Source: Microbacterium sp. JZ31 (GTDB lineage: Bacteria > Actinomycetota > Actinomycetes > Actinomycetales > Microbacteriaceae). Taken from it: a stretch of DNA of 64,000 nucleotides. The stretch spans positions 2,976,001 to 3,040,000 of the forward strand of contig NZ_CP017661.1 in NCBI RefSeq assembly GCF_016805985.1. Direction: 5' to 3'. Positions 51,447-60,000 of this stretch are shown piece after piece. Both the position numbers and the translations under genes were made by a program. The stretch's first letter is position 1. Each line of letters starts with the position of its first letter. The notes below the pieces were generated by a model. That model made no database searches. It saw only the letters and a list, made by a program, of their open reading frames with translations, and was not told the origin of the DNA.

Positions 51447-51514
51447 CCGGGGATCGACCGGCCGCTCCGCCCGCGCGTTCTCGCCCAACCCGCAGCAGAT
51501 AAGGTGCGGCGGCG

Positions 51515-52897
51515 TCAGGTCCGGCGGCGCGCTGGGCGCTCGTCGAGCTCGTCCTCGTCGTCGACGAGGCGGATGGCCGCGGTCTGAGCGCCCTGGTCGC
51601 TGAACTCCTCGGGCGCGACCGTGGGCTGCGGCCGCGTGATGACCTCGATCGGCCGCGTCTCGTCGAGCGTCAGGCCGAAGCCCTCGTCGCGGCGGCGGTG
51701 CAGGCGGCCCGATGCGATCACCCATGTGAGCCCGATCGCGCACGCCGCGAGTCCGCCGGCCGCGCCGACGAGGATCGCCGCGCGCGGGCCGAACTCGGCC
51801 GCGATCCAGCCGACGAGCGGCGCGCCGAGCGGGGTGCCGCCCATCAGGATCGCGACGTACAGCGCGAGCACGCGGCCGCGCAGCGAGGCGTCGGTCGTGG
51901 TCTGCACGTAGCCGTTCGCGGTCGTCAGCGTGGTCACGACCGTGAAGCCGACGAACACGAGGCACACGGCGTACAGCCAGTAGATCGGCATGAACGCCGA
52001 CACGATCGACACGACGCCGAACCCGCCTGTCGCCAGGATCGCCACGCGCAGCCGCGCGCGGGCGCGACGGGCCGCGAGCAGCGCGCCCACGAGCGATCCG
52101 ATCGCCAGGATCGAGCTCAGCAGGCCGAATCCGTCCGCCTCCTGCCCGAACTCGAGCGCCATGGTCGAGGCGAAGATCGGGAAGTTCATGCCCAGCGCGC
52201 CGAGCAGAAACACCATCGCGAAGATCACCATGAGGTCGGGGCGCCGCGCGACGTAGCGGAAGCCGTCCGCGAGGCGGGCCGAGGCGTCCGCCTTCTTGCG
52301 CGGGATGAGCTCGCCGGACCGGATCGCGAACAGTGCCACGAGCATGCCCGCGAACGCGAGCACGTTCAGCAGGAACACCCAGCCCGTGCCGACCGCGACG
52401 ATCAGCAGACCCGCGACGGCGGGGCCGATCATGCGGGCGCCGTTGAACGAGGCGGCGTTGAGCGCGACCGCGTTGGAGGCGTTCTCGCGCCGCACGAGGT
52501 CGGTGACGAACGCCTGCCGCGCGGGGTTGTCGAACGCGACGACGAGGCCCATGACGAAGGCGAAGACGTACATCAGCGGCAGCGTCATGACGTCGAGCAG
52601 CAGCAGGGTGCCGATCGTGAACGACAGCAGCAGCAGGACGACCTGCGTGACCATCAGGATGCGCCGGCGATCGAATCGGTCGGTGACCCAGCCGGAGACG
52701 CCGACGAGCAGCAGCGGCGGCCCGAACTGGAGGGCCATCGTGACGCCCATGGCGCCGGCGTCGTTGTCGGTCAGCTGCGTGAGCACGACCCAGCTCTGCG
52801 CCGTCGACTGCATCCACGAGCCGACGTTCGACACGAGCGCGCCGATGAACCAGACGCGGAAGTTGAACGAGGCGAAGGATCGGAACATCGCGCTCAT
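51515..52897 (-). CDS. MFS exporter (EntS/MFS_3 type) controlled by MarR
   Basis: 460 residues, 12 TM plus an acidic C-terminal tail. Landmarks of the enterobactin-exporter/MFS_3 group: FNFRVWFIGALVSNVGSWMQSTAQSWVVL and GVSGWVTDRFDRRRILM (motif A). DNPARQAFVTDLVRRENASNAVALNAASFNGARMIGPAVAG is the TM4-5 hallmark. It probably expels a siderophore or toxic organic compound. Its ATG (52897) overlaps the MarR stop (ATGA), so regulator and pump form one operon behind the palindromic operator at 53322-53349. Confidence 0.92.
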   Translation of the reverse strand: MSAMFRSFASFNFRVWFIGALVSNVGSWMQSTAQSWVVLTQLTDNDAGAMGVTMALQFGPPLLLVGVSGWVTDRFDRRRILMVTQVVLLLLSFTIGTLLLLDVMTLPLMYVFAFVMGLVVAFDNPARQAFVTDLVRRENASNAVALNAASFNGARMIGPAVAGLLIVAVGTGWVFLLNVLAFAGMLVALFAIRSGELIPRKKADASARLADGFRYVARRPDLMVIFAMVFLLGALGMNFPIFASTMALEFGQEADGFGLLSSILAIGSLVGALLAARRARARLRVAILATGGFGVVSIVSAFMPIYWLYAVCLVFVGFTVVTTLTTANGYVQTTTDASLRGRVLALYVAILMGGTPLGAPLVGWIAAEFGPRAAILVGAAGGLAACAIGLTWVIASGRLHRRRDEGFGLTLDETRPIEVITRPQPTVAPEEFSDQGAQTAAIRLVDDEDELDERPARRRT

Positions 52898-53319
52898 CGC
52901 TCGATCACCTCCAGGATGATGCGCGCGGCGGCGCGCAGCGTGTCGCGGTCGGCCTCGGGCACGTCGGCCAGCACCCTCGCGAGCCACTCGTCGCGGCGCT
53001 GCACGGTGTCGCGCACGACCGTGTCGCCCTTGTCCGTGATGGCGATGTTGACCTTGCGGCGGTCGACCTCGTCGGGCTCGCGCGTGATGTAGCCCTCCTC
53101 CTCGAGGCAGTTGACCGTGCGGTTCATGGACGGCGCGGTCACGCCCTCACGCTCCGCGAGCGCGGTGAGGGTGTGCGGTCCGTGCAGCTTCAGCACGACG
53201 AGCACCGCGAACTGTCCATCGGACATCGTGGTGACCGCTCGCTGCTGCCGGAGGCGTCGTGACAGCCGCATCGCCGCGGCACGGATCTCGGAGGCGTCAG
53301 AGGAGAGGTCGGTCATCAT
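52894..53319 (-). CDS. MarR-family regulator
   Basis: 141 residues. Winged-helix landmarks: SDGQFAVLVVLKLHGPHTLTALAEREGVTAPSMNRTVNCLEEEGYITREPDEVDRRKVNIAITDKG. Helices at both ends form the dimer domain. It is translationally coupled to the MFS exporter downstream, and a 28-base palindrome abuts its start, giving the classical MarR autoregulated-pump arrangement. Two adjacent ATGs (53319 and 53316) are possible starts. Confidence 0.94.
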   Translation of the reverse strand: MMTDLSSDASEIRAAAMRLSRRLRQQRAVTTMSDGQFAVLVVLKLHGPHTLTALAEREGVTAPSMNRTVNCLEEEGYITREPDEVDRRKVNIAITDKGDTVVRDTVQRRDEWLARVLADVPEADRDTLRAAARIILEVIER

Positions 53320-53321
53320 TG

Positions 53322-53349
53322 CTTAGCATAACTCATTAGTTTGGGTAAG
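53322..53349 (-). promoter_or_regulatory. MarR operator palindrome
   Basis: CTTA (53322-53325) N4 AACT (53330-53333) N4 AGTT (53338-53341) N4 TAAG (53346-53349): a two-fold symmetric site with all four blocks paired, directly before the MarR start in an AT-rich island. Expected to overlap the promoter of the MarR/MFS operon. Confidence 0.7.
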
Positions 53350-53412
53350 TATACCGCCCGGGCCTGACGTCACCGTCGAGGCCGCGCCGTCGCGCTCTGG
53401 CAGGATCGGCGC

Positions 53413-54270
53413 ATGCCCGAGTTCATCGACGACCACGGGGTCGCGATCGTCTACGACGTCCATCCGGCAGAGCCCGCCCGGGGCGTCGTGCAGCTGCTGC
53501 ACGGCGTCGGGGAGCACGCCGGACGCTATGCCGCGCTGATCGACGCGCTGGTCGGCGCGGGCTTCACGGTCTATGCGGACGACCACCGCGGACACGGCCG
53601 CACGGGAATGCGCCAGCACGGCGACGACGCCGCGCGGCTCGGCCGGCTCGGAGCGGGCGGCCACGCGGCGGCGGTCGCGGCGGTCGCACGGATGACGCGG
53701 ATCATCCGGGACGACGATCCAGGCCTCCCGCTCGTCCTGGTCGGTCACTCGTGGGGATCGTTCCTCGCGCAGATGCTGCTCGATCGCGATCCGGCCGCGT
53801 ACGACGCCGTGGTCCTCAGCGGATCGGCGCTGCGCTGGCCGGGCTCGCTGAATCCGGCGCCGCTCAACGCCCGCTGGAAGGGCCCGGACGCCCTCGGGGT
53901 GGAGTGGCTGTCGTCTGACCTTGAGGTCGGACGTGCCTTCCTCGACGACCCGCTCACCACGACGACGCCCCTGCTGCGGCTGTTCGGCGTGCGCGACGCG
54001 GCCGGCATCATGTTCGGCCGGCCGCGGCGCGGCCTGCGGCGGATCGCCGGACACGACGTGCCGATCCTGCTGCTCGTCGGCGAGGACGATCCGGTCGGCG
54101 GACCCGCGTCCGTGCGCAGGCTCGAGGACGCCTACCGCGTGCGCTCGGGCTTCGAGGACCTCACGACCCGCGTGTATCCCGGTGCTCGCCACGAGATCTT
54201 CAACGAGGTCGCGCAGGCCGAGATCCGCGCGGATCTGCTGGCCTGGCTGGAGGAGCGGTTTCCGGCGTGA
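53413..54270 (+). CDS. Alpha/beta hydrolase (monoacylglycerol lipase-like)
   Basis: 285 residues. Alpha/beta-hydrolase landmarks: oxyanion loop LLHGVGEHAGRY, YADDHRGHGRT, and nucleophile Ser in VLVGHSWGSFLAQ. The acid Asp is in LLLVGEDDPVGGP and the catalytic His in YPGARHEIFNE. The HGVGEHAGRY/DHRGHG pair marks the monoglyceride-lipase/lysophospholipase group. No signal peptide, so cytoplasmic. Divergent from the MarR operon. It is followed by the palindromic repeat cluster. Confidence 0.92.
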   Translation: MPEFIDDHGVAIVYDVHPAEPARGVVQLLHGVGEHAGRYAALIDALVGAGFTVYADDHRGHGRTGMRQHGDDAARLGRLGAGGHAAAVAAVARMTRIIRDDDPGLPLVLVGHSWGSFLAQMLLDRDPAAYDAVVLSGSALRWPGSLNPAPLNARWKGPDALGVEWLSSDLEVGRAFLDDPLTTTTPLLRLFGVRDAAGIMFGRPRRGLRRIAGHDVPILLLVGEDDPVGGPASVRRLEDAYRVRSGFEDLTTRVYPGARHEIFNEVAQAEIRADLLAWLEERFPA

Positions 54271-54301
54271 TCGCCCGCCGGGCTCCATCCGAGGCAGGGT
54301 G

Positions 54302-54503
54302 CGACCGTTTCGACTCCTCGCTGCGCTCGTCGCTCAACGAACAGCGGGGTTCCGCTGCGCTCGTCGCTCAACGAACAGGGGCGGAAGACCCCACGCTCGT
54401 TGAGCGAGCGAAGCGAGTCGAAACGGCCCGGACCACCGGCGACCGCCGCCCGAGGTGGCGAGCGACCGTTTCGACTCCTCACTGCGCTCCTCGCTCGAGG
54501 AAC
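54302..54503. repeat. REP-like palindromic repeat cluster
   Basis: Four copies of one element in a 275-base gene-free gap. Forward copies start near CGTTTCGACTC at 54306 and 54467, a shortened forward copy ends in CGCTCAACGAACAG at 54365-54378, and an inverted copy (CGTTGAGCGAGCGAAGCGAG, then TCGAAACG) lies at 54398-54425. The consensus runs CGTTTCGACTC...GCGCTC.TCGCTCAACGA and is itself partly self-complementary. Such elements are scattered between genes in Microbacteriaceae; here adjacent opposite copies could fold into a strong stem. Confidence 0.7.
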
Positions 54504-54545
54504 GGCGGGGGCAACCTGTCAGACGGAGCGAACCCGGGCGAGGTG

Positions 54546-55724
54546 TCAGCCGCGCAGCGCCACCTGCAGCTGCTCGAGCGCCCAGTCGATCTCCGTGGCG
54601 CGGATGACGAGCGGCGGTGCGATGCGCAGCGTCTGGCCGTGCGTGTCCTTCGCGAGTACGCCGCGCGCGAGGAGGCGCTCGGCGACCTCGCGGCCCGTGC
54701 CGCGCGACGGATCGATGTCGACGCCCGCCCAGAGGCCCGCCGACCGCACCGCCACGACGCCGTCGAGCTTCTCGAGCCCCTGCCGCAGGTGCGCGCCGAG
54801 CTCGCGCGAGCGCTCCTGGAATCGGCCCGACTTCAGCAGCTCGACGACCTTGAGCCCGACGGCCGCGGCGAGCGGGTTGCCCCCGAACGTCGAGCCGTGC
54901 TCGCCGGGCCGGATGACGCCCAGCACGTCCTGGTCGGCCACGACCGCCGAGACCGGCAGGATGCCGCCGCCCAGCGCCTTGCCGAGGAGGTACACGTCGG
55001 GCACCACGCCCTCGCGGTCGCACGCGAACGTCTCGCCCACGCGGCCGAGGCCCGACTGGATCTCGTCCGCGATGAACAGGACGTTGCGCGCGGACGTGAC
55101 CTCGCGCACGCGCCGCAGGTAGCCCTCGGGCGGCAGGACGACGCCGCCCTCGCCCTGGATCGGCTCGATCAGCACGGCGACCGTCCGATCCGTGATCGCG
55201 GCCTCGATGGCGTCCGCGTCGCCGTACGGGACGGCGACGAAGCCCGGCGCGTACGGACCGAAGTCGGTGTGCGCCTGCGGATCGTCGCTGAAGCCGACGA
55301 TCGTCGTCGTGCGCCCGTGGAAGTTGCCGCGCGCGACGATGATCTCGGCCGCGCCCGCCGGGACGCCCTTCACGCGATAGCCCCACGCGCGCGCGACCTT
55401 GATGCCCGTCTCGACCGCCTCGGCGCCCGTGTTCATGGGCAGCACGAGGTCCTTGCCGCACAGCTCGGCGAGCGCGTCGGTGAAGGACGCGAGCCTGTCG
55501 TTGTAGAAGGCGCGGCTCGTCAGCGTGAGGCGACCCAGCTGATCCTGCGCCGCCTGCACGAGCTCGGCGTTCAGGTGGCCGAAGTTCAGCGCGGAGTAGC
55601 CCGACAGCATGTCGAGGTAGCGCTTGCCCTCCGCGTCGGTGACCCACGCGCCGTCGCCGGTCGCGATCGTGACGGGCAGCGGGTGGTAGTTGTGCGCGAC
55701 GTGCGGCTCGTGCGCGGCCGTCAC
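54546..55724 (-). CDS. rocD: Ornithine--oxo-acid aminotransferase
   Basis: 392 residues, PLP class III. Landmarks: YHPLPVTIATGDGAWVTDAEGKRYLDMLSGYSALNFGH, NTGAEAVETGIKVAR, RGNFHGRTTTIVGFSDD, and LFIADEIQSGLGRVG (PLP Asp). The Schiff-base Lys249 is in LLGKALGGG, followed by GEHGSTFGGNPLA. It transfers the delta-amino group of ornithine to give glutamate semialdehyde. GTG start with ribosome site GGGAGGTGCGAG; the GTG overlaps the ddaH stop (GTGA), so the two are coupled. Its product is the substrate of PutA encoded 1.3 kb upstream on the same strand. Confidence 0.95.
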   Translation of the reverse strand: MTAAHEPHVAHNYHPLPVTIATGDGAWVTDAEGKRYLDMLSGYSALNFGHLNAELVQAAQDQLGRLTLTSRAFYNDRLASFTDALAELCGKDLVLPMNTGAEAVETGIKVARAWGYRVKGVPAGAAEIIVARGNFHGRTTTIVGFSDDPQAHTDFGPYAPGFVAVPYGDADAIEAAITDRTVAVLIEPIQGEGGVVLPPEGYLRRVREVTSARNVLFIADEIQSGLGRVGETFACDREGVVPDVYLLGKALGGGILPVSAVVADQDVLGVIRPGEHGSTFGGNPLAAAVGLKVVELLKSGRFQERSRELGAHLRQGLEKLDGVVAVRSAGLWAGVDIDPSRGTGREVAERLLARGVLAKDTHGQTLRIAPPLVIRATEIDWALEQLQVALRG

Positions 55725-56578
55725 CTCGCACCTCCCGGCTCGCCCGCGGCACCGCGCAGCTCGAGCGTGCAGCACTTGATACCTCCGCCGCCGAGCAGCA
55801 GCTCGGACAGGTCGACGAGGATCGGGTTGTAGCCCCGCTCGCGCAGCTGCGCCTCGAAGCCCTTGGCCCGCGGGGAGATGATGACGTTCCGGCCGTCGCT
55901 CGCCGAGTTCAGGCCGAACACCGCGCCGTCGGCGTCCGAGACCCGGATGGCGTTCGGGAACCGGCGCTCGAGCTCGGCCCGGCTCGCGTCGTCGAACGCG
56001 TGCGGCAGGTAGGCGATGCCCGGCTCGGCGCCGTCCTCGACCACCGGGTCCAGGATCGCGATGGCCGTGTCCAGATGGTAGAAGCGCGGGTCGACGAGCA
56101 TGAGGCTCACGACCTCGCGGTTGAAGACGCGCGCGACCTCGGCGTGGCTGTCGCCGGTCGAGCGGAAGCCCGTGCCGGCGAGGATCACGTCGCCGGCGAG
56201 GAGGAAGTCCCCCTCGCCCTCGTTGACCTCCTCCGGCACCCGGGTGTCGAACCCGTTGGCGCGGAACCAGTCGATGAAGGCCGGCGCCTCGCCCTGGCGC
56301 TCGACGTACCGGAACTCGGGGCCGTACGCGACGCCGTCGATCACGAAGCCGCCGTTGGCGGTGTAGACCATGTCGGGGTAGCCGGGCAGCGGGTCGATCA
56401 GCTCGACCTCGTGCCCCAGCTCGAGGTACGTGTCGTAGAGCTTCTGCCACTGCGCGACGGCGAGCGCGGTGTCCGTCGGGTTGGCCGGCTCCATCCACGG
56501 GTTGATCGAGTAGCTCACCGTGAAGTGCTCGGGACGGCACATCAGGTAGCGGCGGCGGTGTGCGATGCGTTCGGACAT
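55721..56578 (-). CDS. ddaH: Dimethylarginine dimethylaminohydrolase-like guanidino-modifying enzyme
   Basis: 285 residues of the guanidino-group-modifying superfamily (five-bladed alpha/beta propeller). Landmarks: YLMCRPEHFTVSYSINPWM, DMVYTANGGFV, EGEGDFLLAG, the catalytic His in DPRFYHLDTAIAIL, and catalytic Cys at 269 or 270 in GGGGIKCCTLEL. Annotated members hydrolyse methylarginine to citrulline. Coupling to rocD, which needs ornithine, raises the alternative that it is an arginine dihydrolase (ArgZ-like) giving ornithine directly. Start at the ATG at 56578. Confidence 0.88.
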   Translation of the reverse strand: MSERIAHRRRYLMCRPEHFTVSYSINPWMEPANPTDTALAVAQWQKLYDTYLELGHEVELIDPLPGYPDMVYTANGGFVIDGVAYGPEFRYVERQGEAPAFIDWFRANGFDTRVPEEVNEGEGDFLLAGDVILAGTGFRSTGDSHAEVARVFNREVVSLMLVDPRFYHLDTAIAILDPVVEDGAEPGIAYLPHAFDDASRAELERRFPNAIRVSDADGAVFGLNSASDGRNVIISPRAKGFEAQLRERGYNPILVDLSELLLGGGGIKCCTLELRGAAGEPGGAR

Positions 56579-56773
56579 GTTGCTCCTCAGCGAAGGGGCG
56601 GCGGACGCTGTCCAGAGGCCCGGCGGAGCGAGGGGAACGCCAACGGCACGGGCACGCCGGGTCCATTGTGGCACGCGCTCCCGCGGGGATCCCGGATCGG
56701 CTCAGGGTGCGCCGTCGCGTCGCCCGAACCCGCGGGGTCGCCTGCCGCGGTGCGCCACCTGCCGCGGGGCGGC

Positions 56774-57004
56774 TCAGAAGGTGGGGCGCATCCAGCTGGC
56801 CTTGCCCTCGGCGCGCAGCGCGGCGCCCTCGGGCGACTGCTCGGACGGCTCCCCGGCGCGCCGGAGGTCGTCGTGCGCGGCTTCGCGCTGCTCGCGACGC
56901 TCGCGCAGGCGCCACATCACCGCGCCGCCGCCGAGCGCGGCGAGCAGTGCGATTCCCGACAGGAGGATGATCGCGTCTCCCGAGATCCCGATGAGGGCTT
57001 CCAT
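56774..57004 (-). CDS. Small single-TM membrane protein
   Basis: 76 residues. Short N-terminus, one TM (~9-31, AIILLSGIALLAALGGGAVMW), then a charged helical tail (RLRERREQREAAHDDLRRAGEPSEQSPEG) and a conserved-looking end KASWMRPTF. It lies between putA and ddaH on the same strand, 67 bases after putA. Function unknown; it could be a small partner of the membrane-associated PutA or unrelated. Start at the ATG at 57004. Confidence 0.65.
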   Translation of the reverse strand: MEALIGISGDAIILLSGIALLAALGGGAVMWRLRERREQREAAHDDLRRAGEPSEQSPEGAALRAEGKASWMRPTF

Positions 57005-57071
57005 GGCGCACACGGTACGCCTCCGCCCCGGCTCGCGACAGATGCGTCGCGAGCCGGGGCGTCAGCTCGCG

Positions 57072-60000
57072 TCAGATGACCTCTGCACTCCAGCGATCCG
57101 GGTTGCCGAAGCGGTGAGCCGTGATCGTGATCGCCTGCTCGCGCAGGAACGGCAGCAGCTCGATGCGGCCCGCGGTCGTGACCTCGCCCGCGTACACCGC
57201 GAGATCGGGATCGCCGTCGACGCCCGCGGCGAGCGCGGCACGCAGGCCGGCGACGGATTCGGGCGACCCGACCAGGCGCGCGCGGGGCGGGCGCTCGTCG
57301 TCCGAGATCAGCTGCCCGACGGGGATCGTGGTCGTACCGGCGGACGGATCCGCGGCCGGATCGGCGGCGGCCGGTTCCGGTGCCCCGCCGACGCGGCGGA
57401 TCCACTGCTCGTCCGACTCGACGAACACCGGCACATCCAGCTGACCGAGCACGCGCCGCACGGCCGGGGGCAGGCCGACGGGCGCCGACAGCGTGAACCC
57501 TCCGCCCGCGCGGATGCCCGCGATCGCGACGCGCAGCACCGCCTGCCAGGTGGCGTCGGCGGTCGCGCGCACCGCGAGCGGCACCGGGCGATAGCGGAAC
57601 AGGTTGCGCTCGATGCCCAGCTCCGAGACGTCCTTGACCTTGCCGAACTCGCGATCCCACGCGATCGCGTCGGACAGCGCGGCGCGGCGCAGCCAGTCGT
57701 ACTCCTCGTACGACAGCGACGGCTGGGCCGCCTCGATCAGCGCCACGATGCGGGTGTCCAGGCCGCGCAGGTGCAGCGACTTGCCCGAGGGGCCGCCGGT
57801 GGACGAGCGCCACGACCCCAGCCCGATCAGGTAGTTCGGGCCGCCCGCCTTGGTCCCCGCACCGACCGAGGAGCGCTTCCAGCCGCCGAAGGGCTGGCGC
57901 TGCACGATCGCGCCTGTGATGCCGCGGTTGACGTACAGGTTGCCCGCCTCGACCGTGTCGAGCCACTGGGCCAGCTCGTCCGGGTCCTGCGTGTAGAGGC
58001 CCGCCGTGAGTCCGAAGTCGACGGCGTTCTGCAGCTCGATCGCCCGCGCGAGTGTCGGCGCGTGCATGATGCCCAGCACGGGTCCGAAGAACTCCTCGCG
58101 GTGGAAGCGCGATCCGGGCTTCACTCCCGTGCGGATGCCCGGGGTCCAGAACCGGCCTTCCTCGTACTGCCAGCCGGTGTCCCGCAGCGGCTTGGGCTGG
58201 ACGAGCCAGTTCTCCCCCTCCTCGAGCGTGGTGAGCGCCCAGTCGAGCTTGCCCTTCGGGACCTCGATCACGGGTCCGACCTCGGACAGCGGATCGGACG
58301 GCGGGCCGATGCGGAGCGATCGCGTCGCGTCGACGAGCTGGCGCGCGAAACGGCGGGAGCGGGCGACCGGGCCGACGAGGATCGCGAGCGAGGCGGCCGA
58401 GCACTTCTGACCGGCATGGCCGAACGCGCTCTTGACGAGGTCGGCGGCCGCCAGATCGAGGTCGGCCGACGGCGTGATGATCATGGCGTTCTTGCCGCTG
58501 GTCTCGGCGAGCAGCGGCAGGTCGGGACGCCAGCTGCGGAACAGCTTCGCTGTCTCCCACGCCCCGGTCAGGATGACGCGGTCGACGGCCTCGTGCGAGA
58601 TCAGCTGGCGGCCGAGGTCGCCCTCCGAGATGTCCACGAGCGCGAGCACGTCGCGGGGGACGCCGGCGTCCCACAGCGCGTCGGCGACGACCGCCGCGCA
58701 GCGGCGGGCCTGCGGCGCGGGCTTGAAGACGACGCCCGAGCCCGCGGCGAGCGCGGCCAGCACGCCGCCCGCCGGGATCGCCACGGGGAAGTTCCACGGC
58801 GGGGTCACGACCGTCAGCCGCGACGGCTGGAACACCGCCCCCGGCACGCGGTCGAGCTCGCGCGCGGTCGCGGCGTAGTAGGCGGCGAAGTCGACGGCCT
58901 CGCTGACCTCGACGTCCGCCTCGGCGAACACCTTGCCGGTCTCGGAGGCGGCGACCTCGATCAGCTCGCCGCGGCGCGCCTCGAGCGCGCGGGCGGCCCG
59001 CTGCAGCACCGCGCTGCGCTCGGCCGCGGGACGCCGGCCCCACTCCTCGCCCGCGGCGCGCACGCGTGCGATCACGGCTTCGAGCGCGGACTCGTCGTCG
59101 ATACGCGCCGCCGCGATCGTCGCGTCACCCGCGGTGGACGACGGGATCCGGGCCAGGATCTCGCGCGACCACGCCCGGTTCGCGGGAAGCGCCGGATCCG
59201 TGTCGGGGGCGTTCTGGAAGCCCGGCGCACCCTCGGCGCGCCCGACCTCGCGCCGCGCGAACACCGCGGTCTCGACGAAGTCGGCGTCCGCGACCGCACG
59301 GAACTCGTCAGCCGGATCCACCGCCACGGTGTCCTCCGGCGTCGCGAGCGCGGGCGTGTGCGATCCGCGCGCGATGTCGGTCGCGATCTGCGTCAGATCG
59401 CCGTCCGCGTCGGAGGCCGCGACCTCCTGCGGCGTCGGCGACGCCGCGCGATCCTGCTTCCGGTTCGCCCCGACCGGCAGCGAGGGATCCGCGGACCGCT
59501 CGACCGACGCCACGAAGCGGTCGCGCTCGCGCTCGAACAGGCTGGTGTCCTCCGCCATGCCGAACGCGGCGGACAGGAAGTTCTCGCTCGACGCGTTCTC
59601 CTCGAGCCGGCGCACGAGGTAGCTGATCGCCACGTCGAACTCGTCGGGGCGCACGACCGGCACGTACAGCAGGACATGGCCGACCTCGCGCGCGACCGCC
59701 GCCACCTGGCCTTGCGCCATGCCGAGCAGCATCTCGAACTCGATCTGCTCCCGCACGTCGCGCTCGCCGGCGAGCAGCCATGCGTACGCGATGTCGAACA
59801 GGTTGTGCCCCGCGACGCCGACGCTGACCGCGCGGGCGTGCTCGGGGTGCAGCGCGTAGTCGAGGCACCGGATGTACGACGCGTCGCTGTCGAGCTTCGA
59901 TGCGTGCGTCGCGACGGGCCAGCCGTGCATCTTGGCGTCGACGCGCTCCATCGCGAGGTTCGCGCCCTTCACCAGCCGCACCTTGATCGGCGCGCCGCCC

